Part shown: piece by piece, positions 24,816 to 34,442 of the stretch
Position numbering within the stretch: position 1 is the stretch's first letter
Layout: each line of letters starts with the position of its first letter
NCBI GenBank assembly: GCA_002393945.1
Contig: DGSO01000001.1
Span: 568-64,567, forward strand
Reading direction: 5' to 3'
Source of the DNA: Bacteroidales bacterium UBA4360
Lineage (GTDB): Bacteria > Bacteroidota > Bacteroidia > Bacteroidales > UBA932
DNA: 64,000 bases
Position numbers and translations under genes: made by a program
Notes under the pieces: model-generated
Seen by the model: the letters and a program-made list of their open reading frames with translations, nothing else
Databases searched by the model: none
Told to the model about the DNA's origin: nothing

Positions 24816-26074
24816 CAGTACAACAGTTTTTTCTCTTCTTCAATATAACCGCGGCGGATTTCCCGTTCCTCCGGGGAGAGTTTTTTCTCCGTCAACAACC
24901 CGCCTTCCGTAATTACATGGGCATTGATACACTCATACTCCGCCTGCACATCAACATTCTTTAGGACGATGTTCTCGAACGGGGCGGCTTCCCTGGCCCA
25001 GAGGCGGCAGATGTTGGGGGCCGTGCCGCTCACGCCGTCAAAAGTGATATTGCGGATAGAGCAGGACTTGGAACGCATATGATGGATGCGGAACAACTCA
25101 TGAGCCTCAACCTTGATATCCCGGAACGCAATTCCGTCGATATCCGGACCGCTTTCGTTCTTGGAATAGGCTCCTACAACGCTGAAGGCAATGTTTGTGT
25201 CCGAAATGGTGATGTTTGAAAGGACGGCATCGTGGATGTGCCCCTCCCCCACTCCAACGCGGACTGCGTTGCAACTGGAAGAGAGTGTGCAATTGTCCAC
25301 TGTTACCCATGCGCAGTCCTGCGGGTTCTCAAGGAGATGACCACTGGAGGCCCGGAGGGTAATGCAGTCGTCGGAAGTGTCCACACGGCATCCTGTAACC
25401 TTCACGTGCGTAGAGCGGTCCATGTCTATTCCATCCCCATTGAAAGTGTGATAATCCTTTCTGCGCGTATGGACGTAACAGTTGTCTATGCTCACATTGT
25501 CGCAGTTCAGGATAAAGCAGCTCCAGTAAGGGGAATCTGCAAGTTCTATATCCTTTATTACAATATCCTTGCTGTCCACAAACCAGACCATCTGTGATGG
25601 ACGGGCGGGGATGAGAGATTTATGGGAATAGGGTTTACCCTTGGGATCCAGCAGGAATGCATCCGAGTTGCCGTCAATCTTCCCGGGGCCGCTGAGCGTT
25701 GCATTCTGAACCTCCACGCCAAGAATCAAGTGGCCGCCGCTGACATAATCTCCAAAACCAACCTCGGCCTCATTCTGCGGGCAGCAGTCACCGCTGCAGT
25801 AATCCTTTATATCCGGGCTTCCCTTGATGACGGCACCGTCTTCCAAGCGCAGTTCCACGTTGCTCCTGAGCCATATTGAGCCGCACAGATAAGTTCCCTC
25901 AGGCACCCTCACGACTCCCCCTCCCTTTTCAGCGCTTCGGTCAATAGCTGCCTGAATGGCCTCGGTATCAAGCGTTACCCCATCCCCCACGGCGCCGAAA
26001 TCCTTTACCGAGATATTCCCGGTGCAGGATACCGTCGCAAGAATCAGCAGTATATGGAGCAAGGCTTTCAGCAT
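24815..26074 (-). CDS. Glycoside hydrolase family 28-type lipoprotein
   Basis: This encodes 419 residues from the ATG at 26074 (MLKALLHILLILATVSC, a lipobox). An upstream ATG at 26113 would run into the preceding gene and hide the signal peptide. The beta-helix opens VKDFGAVGDGVTLDTEAIQA with a GGGVVRVPEG turn. The GH28-like acidic motifs are NGDGIDMD and SDDCITL, followed by SCNAVRVGVGEGH. A galacturonan- or rhamnogalacturonan-directed hydrolase is the best guess. It is more distant from textbook polygalacturonases than a plant or fungal GH28 would be. It is tightly packed between a phosphodiesterase gene and an EEP gene. Confidence 0.87.
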   Translation of the reverse strand: MLKALLHILLILATVSCTGNISVKDFGAVGDGVTLDTEAIQAAIDRSAEKGGGVVRVPEGTYLCGSIWLRSNVELRLEDGAVIKGSPDIKDYCSGDCCPQNEAEVGFGDYVSGGHLILGVEVQNATLSGPGKIDGNSDAFLLDPKGKPYSHKSLIPARPSQMVWFVDSKDIVIKDIELADSPYWSCFILNCDNVSIDNCYVHTRRKDYHTFNGDGIDMDRSTHVKVTGCRVDTSDDCITLRASSGHLLENPQDCAWVTVDNCTLSSSCNAVRVGVGEGHIHDAVLSNITISDTNIAFSVVGAYSKNESGPDIDGIAFRDIKVEAHELFRIHHMRSKSCSIRNITFDGVSGTAPNICRLWAREAAPFENIVLKNVDVQAEYECINAHVITEGGLLTEKKLSPEEREIRRGYIEEEKKLLY

Positions 26075-26081
26075 ATAACTA

Positions 26082-27776
26082 TTATTCGTAGTAGGCCTTG
26101 AGGGCGGCCACATCGGCTTCGCTAAGCACGTCGGCGGTCATTATGAACTCGTCCATCTGGGCGGGAAGTTTGTACTCCAATGTCCCGGTGCCATCCTGGC
26201 CGATATTCATGGACAGAGAGTCAAATGACGCCGCGGCGAGCGCTGAGGGAATTTCCGCCTCATCCCCTTCAAAACAGAAGTCGTAGTATATCCGGACTTT
26301 GCGATTCTCGCGGTCCACGGTAAGGATCACGTGCATCCAGCCCTGATCATAGTTGGAAGGAAGGATGCGTTCATAATCCATCCTGTTCTTGCCGTCGCCC
26401 ACATTGAACTTGATGTCCCTTGTGCCCCTGTACGACAAGATGAAGCCCTTATAAGTACCCTTATACCAGTCCTTATTGGAAATCAGCCCAGGGTCGGCCG
26501 TTTCCGGTGTCACGGGAGAACCTTTCAGCCAGAATGCCACGGAGAATGAGCCGGTACCCACCTTGACGTCATTGAGCGTGACATATCCATTATTGAGCGC
26601 CACCCCCTTTCCGTAGTATGCATCATAATATTGGAGTGTGCCAGACTTGGTGGTCTGGACCTTGCCCATGGCGTCGTCGATACTCTCATCAAACGGGAGG
26701 TATGCAAGAACATTGTGCCCTGCAAGGAGCGTCTCCATACTGCTCAGGGAAGGAGTAGGCTCGGTTTCATGACTGCGGTACTGGGCTCCGGGAAGTTCCG
26801 TCTCCTTGCGCGGGCCAACCTCCTTAACATCTTTGAAAACGCCCGCGGGAACGTGGCCGCTCCAGGTTTCAGGATACTCAAGGCCAAGCGCGTACGCGGC
26901 TATTGCAGCAACATCACGCCCCTCGGCCTCCACAATAGTGCCGTTTTCCACCGTCTTTCCGGCTATTCCAAGAAAAACGTACTTTTCTTCATCAGAATCA
27001 CCTCCGTGCGTCTTGCCTTTTCCCCCGTGGTCCGCCGTAACAATGAACAGGGTATCGTCAAGAATTCCATTCAGCTTCAGCTGGTCGTATATTCTTCCAA
27101 CAAGCGCATCTGCCGTACTCACTGTGGAAAGGTAGATATCCGTACCGAAGCCATATTTCTCTCCAATGTCGTCCGGCGATGAGAACTGTACAAACATCAG
27201 GGTGGGAGTATTGCTCCTGAGATAAGTGAGAATCCTGCCGGTTACTTCAGCATCATCCTCCCCTGTCCCTTTCACAACGTCCAAATTGTTCTCTACGATA
27301 CCTATATTAATTGGATTCCATTCCACGAAAGAAGCTAGTTCCGCATTAGGCATAGCCTCCCTCACAACCCTGAAAACGGATGGATAGCGGCTATTGACAG
27401 GGAATGGAGTTTTCTCTATAATGCTATTGGTGAGCCCGTGGAACTCAGGGAGGACTCCGTGCAGTATGGAGGCCCAGCCCTGCGCGCTCATGGTGGGGAG
27501 AGCCATCAGGGACTGATATGTGGTTGCTCCCCCGGCAAAGATTTCGTCACACCTTGGGGTGTCCGTATCCTTGAAAAACGCTCCGGCGCCGTCTACACCG
27601 ATGATCACGACATGCTTGTATGCTCCCTTCGACACCACCACCTCAGGAACCTCCGGTTCAGGCTCAGGGCCAGGGTTGGGGCCTGGTTCCTCTTTGCCAC
27701 CAGGGTTCTCCTTGGTGTCGCAAGAAGCTAAAATGCAGAACAATGCGGCAAAAATAAAAGAGGTCCGAGTTTTCAT
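26082..27776 (-). CDS. Alkaline-phosphatase-superfamily phosphodiesterase with C-terminal LamG-like lectin domain, lipoprotein
   Basis: This encodes 564 residues with a lipobox (CILASC) and a proline-rich PGPNPGPEPEPE linker. The enzymatic part (about 50-330) has the type I phosphodiesterase/nucleotide pyrophosphatase marks: VIIGVDGAGA (metal-binding Asp), LPTMSAQGWASI (nucleophile Ser/Thr region), SSPDDIGE and TADHGGKGKTHGG (metal-binding Asp/His). Residues about 365-564 form a concanavalin-like sandwich (LAYLPFDESIDD, FSVAFWLKG, WMHVILTVD), which may bind glycan. Expected reaction: hydrolysis of a phosphodiester or phosphomonoester on a surface-bound substrate. It follows an EEP gene by 33 bp. 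Confidence 0.87.
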   Translation of the reverse strand: MKTRTSFIFAALFCILASCDTKENPGGKEEPGPNPGPEPEPEVPEVVVSKGAYKHVVIIGVDGAGAFFKDTDTPRCDEIFAGGATTYQSLMALPTMSAQGWASILHGVLPEFHGLTNSIIEKTPFPVNSRYPSVFRVVREAMPNAELASFVEWNPINIGIVENNLDVVKGTGEDDAEVTGRILTYLRSNTPTLMFVQFSSPDDIGEKYGFGTDIYLSTVSTADALVGRIYDQLKLNGILDDTLFIVTADHGGKGKTHGGDSDEEKYVFLGIAGKTVENGTIVEAEGRDVAAIAAYALGLEYPETWSGHVPAGVFKDVKEVGPRKETELPGAQYRSHETEPTPSLSSMETLLAGHNVLAYLPFDESIDDAMGKVQTTKSGTLQYYDAYYGKGVALNNGYVTLNDVKVGTGSFSVAFWLKGSPVTPETADPGLISNKDWYKGTYKGFILSYRGTRDIKFNVGDGKNRMDYERILPSNYDQGWMHVILTVDRENRKVRIYYDFCFEGDEAEIPSALAAASFDSLSMNIGQDGTGTLEYKLPAQMDEFIMTADVLSEADVAALKAYYE

Positions 27777-27809
27777 TACTAATACTCAATTATTTATCAA
27801 ATTAAAAGT

Positions 27810-29669
27810 CTAGTCGAAAGTGATGTATGATACTACGGCGAGGTGATCTGAAGGGCACCAGGTGTTATCATCCTCGGCGACATAGGTCCTGCGAACAGTC
27901 CTGTACGAGGTCGGGGTAACACTCTGCGACGCCGAGTTCTTGAAAATAATATGGTCAAGACGCCTGTCAGGATGGTTCTTAGTGAACGAGATGAAAGGAT
28001 AGTAATAGCTGTGCTGGCTGCCGGTCTGGGTGCCATCGTAGGTCTTGTAGTAATCGGTCATATTGCCATCGGCCTTTACCTTGTCATAGACGTCGGTCCA
28101 GTAGGACGTGAGTTCTGCGTAGTTGGGGCAGTCGGTAGTCTTGTCCTGTTCCTTCGGGCCGAAGTTCAGGTCACCCACGGCAATGATGGGGAGGTCTTCC
28201 AGATCACTTTTCAGATGCTGAGCGAATGTCTTGAAGCTCTTGACATTGTTGAGATTGTCGCCATCATCGTTACCATAATAAGTGTCAAAGTGGGTCACAA
28301 TGAACCAGAAGCGATTGCCGGAGACCTTGTGCTTACATTTTGCATATACTGCCGTATGGCGGCCGGTACCGTTTTCGTAGGCGTCCTTCATGGACGACCA
28401 GTAATCGTCTTCGTCGTTACAAAGCCAGACGTAGCCATCGGATTCGACCGTAATGGTGTTTTTGTTGTAGGCGAATACGTTGGCATAGTACATTGTAGCA
28501 GAATATTTATAGTTAAATATAGTGCCTGACCTTTCCACCTTGTTGGGATAATCCATCTTCCAGGTGTAATCGCTGCTGGAAAGCCCCTGGGCAATGGCCC
28601 AGGCTTTGATATCGTGCTCCTCCCCTGGCATGTTGTCTTCGCCGATTTCATTGATGCCGAATATATCCGCTCCCATACCGGCGATGGTGGAGCCCAGGCC
28701 GGCCTGGACATCGGCGCGGTCCATGCTGATATATGTGGAATTGTCGCCTGAACGGTTCTCTGCCATCTTGATATTATACACTCCTACCGTGATTCCCGGG
28801 GGCGTTGCGGTGGGTTCGCCGCCATCTTCCGCCGTGAGTTCGCCAATGGAAAGGAGGTTCTCCGTGCGGCCTGCGGCGTAAGCCTTGCTATCAAACGCAA
28901 CTATCTTGTTGCCCGCAAGGGTGTAACCTGTGCCCCAGAACTTCAGGCGCATGAAGGCACCGTCAGCCTGGTACACCAGGGCCTCAATCCCGGCTGAATA
29001 AGCCTGCGCGGGAAGGGCTATATAGAAGAAGGTATCCGTTCCGCTAAGGGTAACGTCGCAGTCATAAGTGAGACTGCCCTCGCTTCCCCCGCTGAATGCT
29101 CCGGTAAAGCCGTTGGCGTCTGTCGCAAGGGTGAAGTCACCGATGAGCTTCTCACCGCCAAGGCTGTTAAGGACTATCTTGTCCAGCGTGGCGCTGCCGT
29201 TAAGGGCAAAGCGGATGAAGCCGCAGAAGTTGCTCAGATGCGCACTGTAAACATCTCCGGACTGAACGGCTGTACCGTAGGCGGCAGCCGCAGCGCCGTC
29301 AAAGCTGTCCGCCACATAGTTCTGAACAGCAGGAAGGTTTATGACATTCTCCGACGTAGTGCCGGGATACAGCACCTTGTAAGGAGCGGTAAAGCTCCCC
29401 GACACGGTGAAATCCACAGCCTTCTTGCCATTGTCTCCGGCGGAAACAGCGGCAGAAAGAGTACCGTTCACGGAAACCTTGTCACCCGCCTTCCAGAGAA
29501 TGTCAAAGTTGCCGGCGCCGTCATCGGCACTGAGAGTAGTCTTGGTGTCCGCGTCCGCACCGGGAAGTGCGGCACTGAGCACAAAGACAGGAGTATTGTC
29601 AAATTCAACCTCTTCCCTTGTGCAGGAAAGGACCACCAGCGCAAGCGCAGCAAAAAGATACCTTTTCAT
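27810..29669 (-). CDS. Fimbrillin-like N-terminus fused to EEP-family phosphodiesterase, lipoprotein
   Basis: This encodes 619 residues from MKRYLFAALALVVLSC (a lipobox). An ATG 18 bp upstream would add MKQVLS and lies inside a repeated hairpin's edge. Residues about 25-290 are a fimbrillin-like domain with the typical TKTTLSADDG and WKAGDKVSVNG motifs. Residues about 300-619 are an EEP domain with YNIKM, GINEIGED, VTHFD, VGDLNFG, RRLDHII and PSDHLAV, all catalytic positions intact. The N-terminal part is nearly identical at DNA level (788 bp, ungapped) to the gene at 39570-41438, while the enzyme halves have diverged strongly. The fimbrillin-like part could display the enzyme on the surface, which is an inference. 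Confidence 0.88.
   Translation of the reverse strand: MKRYLFAALALVVLSCTREEVEFDNTPVFVLSAALPGADADTKTTLSADDGAGNFDILWKAGDKVSVNGTLSAAVSAGDNGKKAVDFTVSGSFTAPYKVLYPGTTSENVINLPAVQNYVADSFDGAAAAAYGTAVQSGDVYSAHLSNFCGFIRFALNGSATLDKIVLNSLGGEKLIGDFTLATDANGFTGAFSGGSEGSLTYDCDVTLSGTDTFFYIALPAQAYSAGIEALVYQADGAFMRLKFWGTGYTLAGNKIVAFDSKAYAAGRTENLLSIGELTAEDGGEPTATPPGITVGVYNIKMAENRSGDNSTYISMDRADVQAGLGSTIAGMGADIFGINEIGEDNMPGEEHDIKAWAIAQGLSSSDYTWKMDYPNKVERSGTIFNYKYSATMYYANVFAYNKNTITVESDGYVWLCNDEDDYWSSMKDAYENGTGRHTAVYAKCKHKVSGNRFWFIVTHFDTYYGNDDGDNLNNVKSFKTFAQHLKSDLEDLPIIAVGDLNFGPKEQDKTTDCPNYAELTSYWTDVYDKVKADGNMTDYYKTYDGTQTGSQHSYYYPFISFTKNHPDRRLDHIIFKNSASQSVTPTSYRTVRRTYVAEDDNTWCPSDHLAVVSYITFD
28804..29591. repeat. 788-bp direct repeat, copy A (fimbrillin-like module)
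   Basis: Aligns without gaps to 40555-41342 with only scattered base differences. It ends sharply where the linker to the EEP domain begins on one side and at the lipoprotein signal region on the other. Confidence 0.85.
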
Positions 29670-29685
29670 ACTTAAAACCTGTTTC

Positions 29686-29724
29686 ATTGGTACCCCGGGC
29701 GCCGGTCAGGGCGCCTGGGGTAAA
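29686..29724. repeat. 39-bp identical hairpin repeat, copy A
   Basis: Identical to 35002-35040. Its core is a 12-bp inverted repeat, ACCCCGGGCGCC against GGCGCCTGGGGT. It stands directly downstream of the stop of the giant GLUG gene and upstream of the next gene. It is not followed by a T-run on the minus strand, so it is not an ordinary terminator. Confidence 0.85.
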
Positions 29725-29735
29725 AAAGTGTTTGA

Positions 29736-32700
29736 CTAGTAGGCTTCAACCGAGACTCCGCTGACTGCCGAGCCTGATCCAAGGTATCCGCAGATGACAT
29801 CCATTGTCAGGTCGCTGTCGCTGTTCACGGTGTTGTTGTTATTATCGTCTTTCCTTACAGAGCCGGGAGCAATCTTGCAAGAACCCTTGAAGGTAACGGT
29901 GGATTCTGCGTTTCTGCTGTTGCAAAGGAGACCGGTCTTGGTTTTGTTGCCATAAACGGTTCCATTGAATTTAAGGCCGTTGAAAAGATACGTGGCTTTT
30001 CCTGTGCCGCTATGGGCGCCGAACAAGCCTGCGGTGTAATTCTCTCCGGAAACCGTTGCAAGATGTGTATCAATGGTAGCTTCGAAAACCAGATTATACT
30101 TGTCCGTTGTATGTCCAACGTTAAACAGACCGACGATTCCGCCCGCAAACAAGCTGCCGTTAATGGTGGATGACACGGTAATGTCGCCGTAATTCTTGCA
30201 GTTGTTCACGTTCAGCGAGCCGTTATTCAGCCATCCGGCAACGCCGCCGATTTCGACGTCGGCGTCACGCGTGCCGTTAAGGACCTTGATTTCGCCGTTA
30301 TTCCTGGCATATTGCAGTTTTATGCCCGTTGTGGTATAACCAACAATGCCGCCGATGGAAAGGTCGTCGGCGTCGGTGGAGGATTCGTCACTGACCGTGC
30401 CGTTGTTGGTCAGATAGTTGCTTGAAGTACCCGTTGCATTCAGGTAGCCCGACGAGTTCCTTCCAAGGATACCACCTATGGACACAAGTTTGCCCGAACC
30501 GGAATTGGTGACGGATCCGGAGTTGGTGGCCTTGGTTTGAGTCATCGTGCAGTTCTTATCGACCCATCCCAACAGACCGCCTATACAGACATTTTCCCCT
30601 GCCGTACCGGAGTTGCTTATGTCTCCGCTGTTGGGAAGAGATGTCATTACAGCAAAGCGTACGAACCCGGCTATACCGCCCAACTCGATTGATGTGTCAG
30701 AAGAACCGGAATTGCTGACGGCTCCGCTGTTGGTGCAGGAAGCAATCGTTAAATCTGATGAGGCAGAACTTCCGTTACCGCCCTGGCCCATGACACCGCC
30801 AATGCACATAGTCTTCACCCAGAAAGCAGTATTGGTAATGTCTCCGGTGTTTTCGCAGCCGCTTATATGGAATTCTGTTCCCCAGAACGAACCAATCAGA
30901 CCGCCTATAAGGAGTTCTCCGTCCCCGGTGTTGCCCGTGGAGTTGGTAACGGAAGCCTCATTGGTACAGTCGGTAACCTCTGCTCCACTGCTGGCCACAG
31001 AGCCGATGAGACCGCCGATACGGTGCTCCCCGGTAACGCCTGCAGCAACATTGAACGTCACGCTTCCCTTGGAAGTACAGCCTGTCACGGTTCCTGAAAC
31101 GATATTTGCAAGGATACCAAGGTCAACCTGGTCTGCAGTGATGTTCAGCGTAGAGTTGAGCGTAAGGTCTTTAACAGTACCCTTCATGTCGTTGAACAGG
31201 GGCTTGGTGAGGCCGCTGATGGTATAGCCGTTACCGTTGAGCGTGCCCTCATAATCTTCAATCGAAGAGAAGGCATCTGCAGCTGCAGAGGAAATGACAA
31301 CATCGGCCTTGACTTCAGCGTCAAGGGTCTTGTTGCCTCCGGCAACTTCGCTTACGAATGCCTGGAAGGACGCTTCGTCCTTGATCTTGAACACGGGGTC
31401 GTCGGCAAGGGCAGTGATCGTAACCTTGACGTCGGAAATGCTGAATCGGTTCTTGGTGTTGATGTTCTCGTATGAGCCGATTACAAGCTGGCAGTCGGAA
31501 TCGACATTGGAAATGGTCACCGACTTGGTCGCCCAATCCTTCACCGTCGTAATGCCAAGTGCGTGGCCGTCGGAAAGTGAAGCGCCGGTGTACTTCCTGT
31601 ATGAACTGTTGTTCGTATCGGTCGTGCCGTTCATTGTGAGGCCTTTTTCCACAAACACCGCAACGTCATTTTCATTCGACTCGTGCTTTGTGGCAGTAAC
31701 AGTTACCTCGATTGTTGCAAGTTTGCCCGCAGGTATGCCGGAAAGGGCAGGAGTTACAAGGTGTGTACGGGCACCGCTCGAAGTGGTAGCGATACGCAGA
31801 TAGGCGTTCCTCAAATACACGGCGCTGTTGCCGAAGAAGCCCCAGCCCTTTGACAGACGGCTGCTGCCAAGGTCTACACCGCTGCCGAAGATTCTGTTGC
31901 CGGTGTTGCTGTATGTGATAAAAATACCTTCAGGGCTTACGCCGGACGGAACGGCCAGATCTTTTTGAGAAGGAACGAAACCTGCCGCTACGGCAAATTC
32001 ATCCGGACCCCAGCCAATCTCGGAGAAGTCTTCGGCAAGGATAACGTCTCCAACAGCAGCATCTACAACAGTCGTTGCATCTACGACAGTGAAGGCATCG
32101 GTGGTTACGCTGACGGGATCAGAAGATACAGCGGCATCCGTATCTGTAGCAACGAACCAGTATTCCGTGCTGGGATTAAGGCCGCCGAATACGAAGCAAG
32201 GGGTCTTGCCATCCCAGCAGGATGCAGAAGCATCGAAGTTATGGGAAACTACCAGATTGGTGCAAGCCGAGTCGCTGTACAGGGAAGCGGTGTAAGGCTT
32301 GGCAATGTCTGCAGCGGCCTCACCACCATATGTCCAGGTGAATACTGCGGTGCTGGAGGAGACGGCCTTGACACTGGCAACAAGAGCAGGGTCTTCCAGG
32401 GCCTTGATGGTAACCTTCATGTCGCTGATGTTCATACGGGCGTTGTTCTGGGTAACTTCAGCAGCTGCACCGAAGGCCAGGCGTGCACCCTTGCCAACAC
32501 CTGTAAGGGTAACCTTGTAGGTCTTCCAGGCAGTTACGGCATCAAGCGTGACAGGCTGAATGTTTGTTGAGAGATCTAAAGCATCATTCGTGTTGGGATC
32601 ATCGCCAAGTTCCTGGTAGGAGCCGGCAGGCTGTACGGCTACGATAGCGTTCATGGTAGCATATGAGCCACTGGACTCACTGTAGTAAGGGCAGGCAGTT

Positions 32701-34160
32701 ACCTCAACCTCCAGTGTGGCAAGTTTGCCTTCGGGAATATTGTCAAGCGCCGGTGTTACAAGATGAGTGACCTTCTTGCTACCAACCAGTTTGATGTAGC
32801 CGGGATGGATGTATAGATTGTTATTCGCACCCTGCGCCCAGTGGGCAAGACGGCTGCTTGTCAATGCGGTGGTCTGGCTTCCAAGTGTCTTTTCGCTGTT
32901 AGTATCAATCGGGAGGAATGAACCGACCTCAGTATTGTCAAATGAATCCTGTGAGGTGGGGAAATAACCCACGCCCATGGTAATAAGTTCGCTATCCCAG
33001 CGAAGTTCGCCGAAGTCTTCGGCAAGAATCACGTCATCAACGTTGGCAGGAGTGCTGGAAACCTCTACAATGTCGAAGGCTGCCGTGGTTACAGGCAGCA
33101 CAGAGCTGTCCTTGCTGGAGGTTACATCAGAAACCTTCACATAATACGTAGTGCCGGGCGCGAGTCCGCTGACGCAGAACCTGGGTGATGCGCCTCCCCA
33201 GCATTCAGCCCCTGCAGGAATGGAATACGTGTTCACAAGGGATGAACAACCGGCGTCTGAATATACATTGACAGTGTACGCGTCAGCCGGGGCTCCGGTA
33301 ATGCAGATTACCGCCGTAGAACTTGTAATGCCTTCAGCAGCAATGGAGAACGCATCCGCAGTGTAAGGAATCTCTGCAGAGTACATCTTGCCTGCAGCCC
33401 ACGCCTTGGAAGGCTTGGTCTGGCGGGTCATGGAACCGCCGTCATTATCCTGTACCACAATCTGGAAACCATCCGTTCTCAAGTCAACGGCAGGAAGAAC
33501 AATGAACCAGGGAGTGCCAGCATCTACAGGGGATGCCGCCGTCACTGTAACGGTTGAAGTTGCTCCTGCACCGGGAGTAAGGCCGCTGAAGTCCGTTGAG
33601 AACTGTCCTGCAAGCTTGACGCTTCCAAGTGCTGTTATGCTCACGGAGACAATCTGCTTGCTTCCAGTGGGAGTAAGCTTGAATATTGCCATCTGAGGCT
33701 GGAACGAGAGGGTACTTGTACCGGACGATGCCAGCATCACATAGGCGGCAGGGTCATAAGTGCCGGCCGCATAAGTCTGGGCGGCGGGGACGGTAACCGT
33801 AGCGGTACCCGCGCTGTAAGCGCTGAAGGCGGAAGCGGGATAACCGGCATTGTATGTAGCCGCAACGCCATCCACTGTGAATTTGGCGGACTTAAGGCCA
33901 TTGAATGATGCGTCAAGGGCCTCGGAATTGACGCCGTTTACACTGATAACATCGCCGGTGCTCCAGTAGTTGGGCCAGCTATCACCGTCCTTAACACCAA
34001 GTGCTGTCTTGGTCTGGGCGGGAAGAGATGCCGTAAATGTTACTTTTTCCTTAACAAGGACGGCATCGTCGGGAGTTTCATTGAGGTTGAAGGCTTCTTC
34101 ACGGGTGCAGGAAGCCATGACTGCGAGAGCGCTGAGCGCCAGAATCCAAATCTTTCTCAT
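29736..34160 (-). CDS. Giant surface lipoprotein: fimbrillin-like N-terminus, two FN3-LAEDF modules, GLUG-repeat C-terminus
   Basis: This encodes 1,474 residues with a lipobox (ALAVMASC). The fimbrillin-like region (about 25-280) has KTALGVKDG and YWSTGDVISVNG. Two FN3 plus LAEDF modules (about 275-590 and 590-920) match those of the giant phosphoesterases, with CWGGASPRF, VILAEDFGELRW and CWDGKTPCF, VILAEDFSEIGW. The C-terminal third is a chain of GLUG-type repeats (GGLIGS, GGVMGQ, GGIAGF, GGLLGW, GGILGR with intervening C-N-G turns), as in large adhesins. No catalytic domain is seen. A binding or adhesion role at the cell surface is likely. A 54-codon gene precedes it by 15 bp. A 39-bp hairpin follows it. 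Confidence 0.85.
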   Translation of the reverse strand: MRKIWILALSALAVMASCTREEAFNLNETPDDAVLVKEKVTFTASLPAQTKTALGVKDGDSWPNYWSTGDVISVNGVNSEALDASFNGLKSAKFTVDGVAATYNAGYPASAFSAYSAGTATVTVPAAQTYAAGTYDPAAYVMLASSGTSTLSFQPQMAIFKLTPTGSKQIVSVSITALGSVKLAGQFSTDFSGLTPGAGATSTVTVTAASPVDAGTPWFIVLPAVDLRTDGFQIVVQDNDGGSMTRQTKPSKAWAAGKMYSAEIPYTADAFSIAAEGITSSTAVICITGAPADAYTVNVYSDAGCSSLVNTYSIPAGAECWGGASPRFCVSGLAPGTTYYVKVSDVTSSKDSSVLPVTTAAFDIVEVSSTPANVDDVILAEDFGELRWDSELITMGVGYFPTSQDSFDNTEVGSFLPIDTNSEKTLGSQTTALTSSRLAHWAQGANNNLYIHPGYIKLVGSKKVTHLVTPALDNIPEGKLATLEVEVTACPYYSESSGSYATMNAIVAVQPAGSYQELGDDPNTNDALDLSTNIQPVTLDAVTAWKTYKVTLTGVGKGARLAFGAAAEVTQNNARMNISDMKVTIKALEDPALVASVKAVSSSTAVFTWTYGGEAAADIAKPYTASLYSDSACTNLVVSHNFDASASCWDGKTPCFVFGGLNPSTEYWFVATDTDAAVSSDPVSVTTDAFTVVDATTVVDAAVGDVILAEDFSEIGWGPDEFAVAAGFVPSQKDLAVPSGVSPEGIFITYSNTGNRIFGSGVDLGSSRLSKGWGFFGNSAVYLRNAYLRIATTSSGARTHLVTPALSGIPAGKLATIEVTVTATKHESNENDVAVFVEKGLTMNGTTDTNNSSYRKYTGASLSDGHALGITTVKDWATKSVTISNVDSDCQLVIGSYENINTKNRFSISDVKVTITALADDPVFKIKDEASFQAFVSEVAGGNKTLDAEVKADVVISSAAADAFSSIEDYEGTLNGNGYTISGLTKPLFNDMKGTVKDLTLNSTLNITADQVDLGILANIVSGTVTGCTSKGSVTFNVAAGVTGEHRIGGLIGSVASSGAEVTDCTNEASVTNSTGNTGDGELLIGGLIGSFWGTEFHISGCENTGDITNTAFWVKTMCIGGVMGQGGNGSSASSDLTIASCTNSGAVSNSGSSDTSIELGGIAGFVRFAVMTSLPNSGDISNSGTAGENVCIGGLLGWVDKNCTMTQTKATNSGSVTNSGSGKLVSIGGILGRNSSGYLNATGTSSNYLTNNGTVSDESSTDADDLSIGGIVGYTTTGIKLQYARNNGEIKVLNGTRDADVEIGGVAGWLNNGSLNVNNCKNYGDITVSSTINGSLFAGGIVGLFNVGHTTDKYNLVFEATIDTHLATVSGENYTAGLFGAHSGTGKATYLFNGLKFNGTVYGNKTKTGLLCNSRNAESTVTFKGSCKIAPGSVRKDDNNNNTVNSDSDLTMDVICGYLGSGSAVSGVSVEAY

Positions 34161-34175
34161 AATCTTGTTCCTACA

Positions 34176-34340
34176 TTAAAAAATAAAATCCCAGTCAGTA
34201 ATACCTGCGTCCTCCTCTTCAACCCCAGGGAGTTCGTCAGTAAGACTTGCACAGATGACCTGCTGCTCCTGTAGCAGAATCACAGTGGCCGAAGGCGCCT
34301 CATAGACTCCTCCGGAAGAAGTTTGTCTTTTTGTACTCAT
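34176..34340 (-). CDS. 54-residue acidic-tailed small protein (Y-x2-P-x-A ... C family), leads the downstream lipoprotein group
   Basis: ATG at 34338-34340, TAA at 34176-34178. The protein begins MSTKRQTSSGG, then YEAPSATVILLQ, a cysteine 17 residues after the Tyr, and an acidic tail PGVEEEDAGITDWDF. There is no signal peptide. It aligns without gaps to the 41-residue protein at 41455-41580 over the Tyr-x2-Pro-x-Ala-x11-Cys core. Short proteins of this look are common before surface-lipoprotein genes in Bacteroidales, but I know no function. It ends 15 bp before the giant GLUG gene, so they share a transcript. A terminator just upstream (34384-34419) means a promoter should lie in 34341-34383, but no clear -7 box is seen there. 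Confidence 0.65.
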   Translation of the reverse strand: MSTKRQTSSGGVYEAPSATVILLQEQQVICASLTDELPGVEEEDAGITDWDFIF

Positions 34341-34383
34341 TGTCATTAACTATGTTAGTATTAATTGTTTACAAACAAACAAC

Positions 34384-34419
34384 AAAAAAAAGCAGCACGC
34401 TTTTTCAACCGTACTGCTT
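34384..34419 (-). terminator. Terminator of the toxin-antitoxin remnant
   Basis: The minus strand reads AAGCAGTACG, a 10-nt loop, CGTGCTGCTT (10-bp stem, one G-U), then seven or more T. It lies 24 bp after the end of the broken toxin gene. Confidence 0.85.
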
Positions 34420-34429
34420 ACCGCAAATT
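34395..34429. repeat. Inverted repeat, left arm, flanking the antitoxin islet
   Basis: Its reverse complement contains TGCGGTAAGCAGTA, identical to the right arm at 34932-34963. Similarity extends through an A-rich part to AGCGTG on the far side. It overlaps the terminator. Confidence 0.6.
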
Positions 34430-34442
34430 CTGTTATCAATTG

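Noticed and set aside
29686..29724. GGTACCCCGGG resembling a cloning-vector polylinker
   Set aside because: The sequence is part of a 39-bp natural repeat present twice at equivalent places, and no further vector sequence is found.
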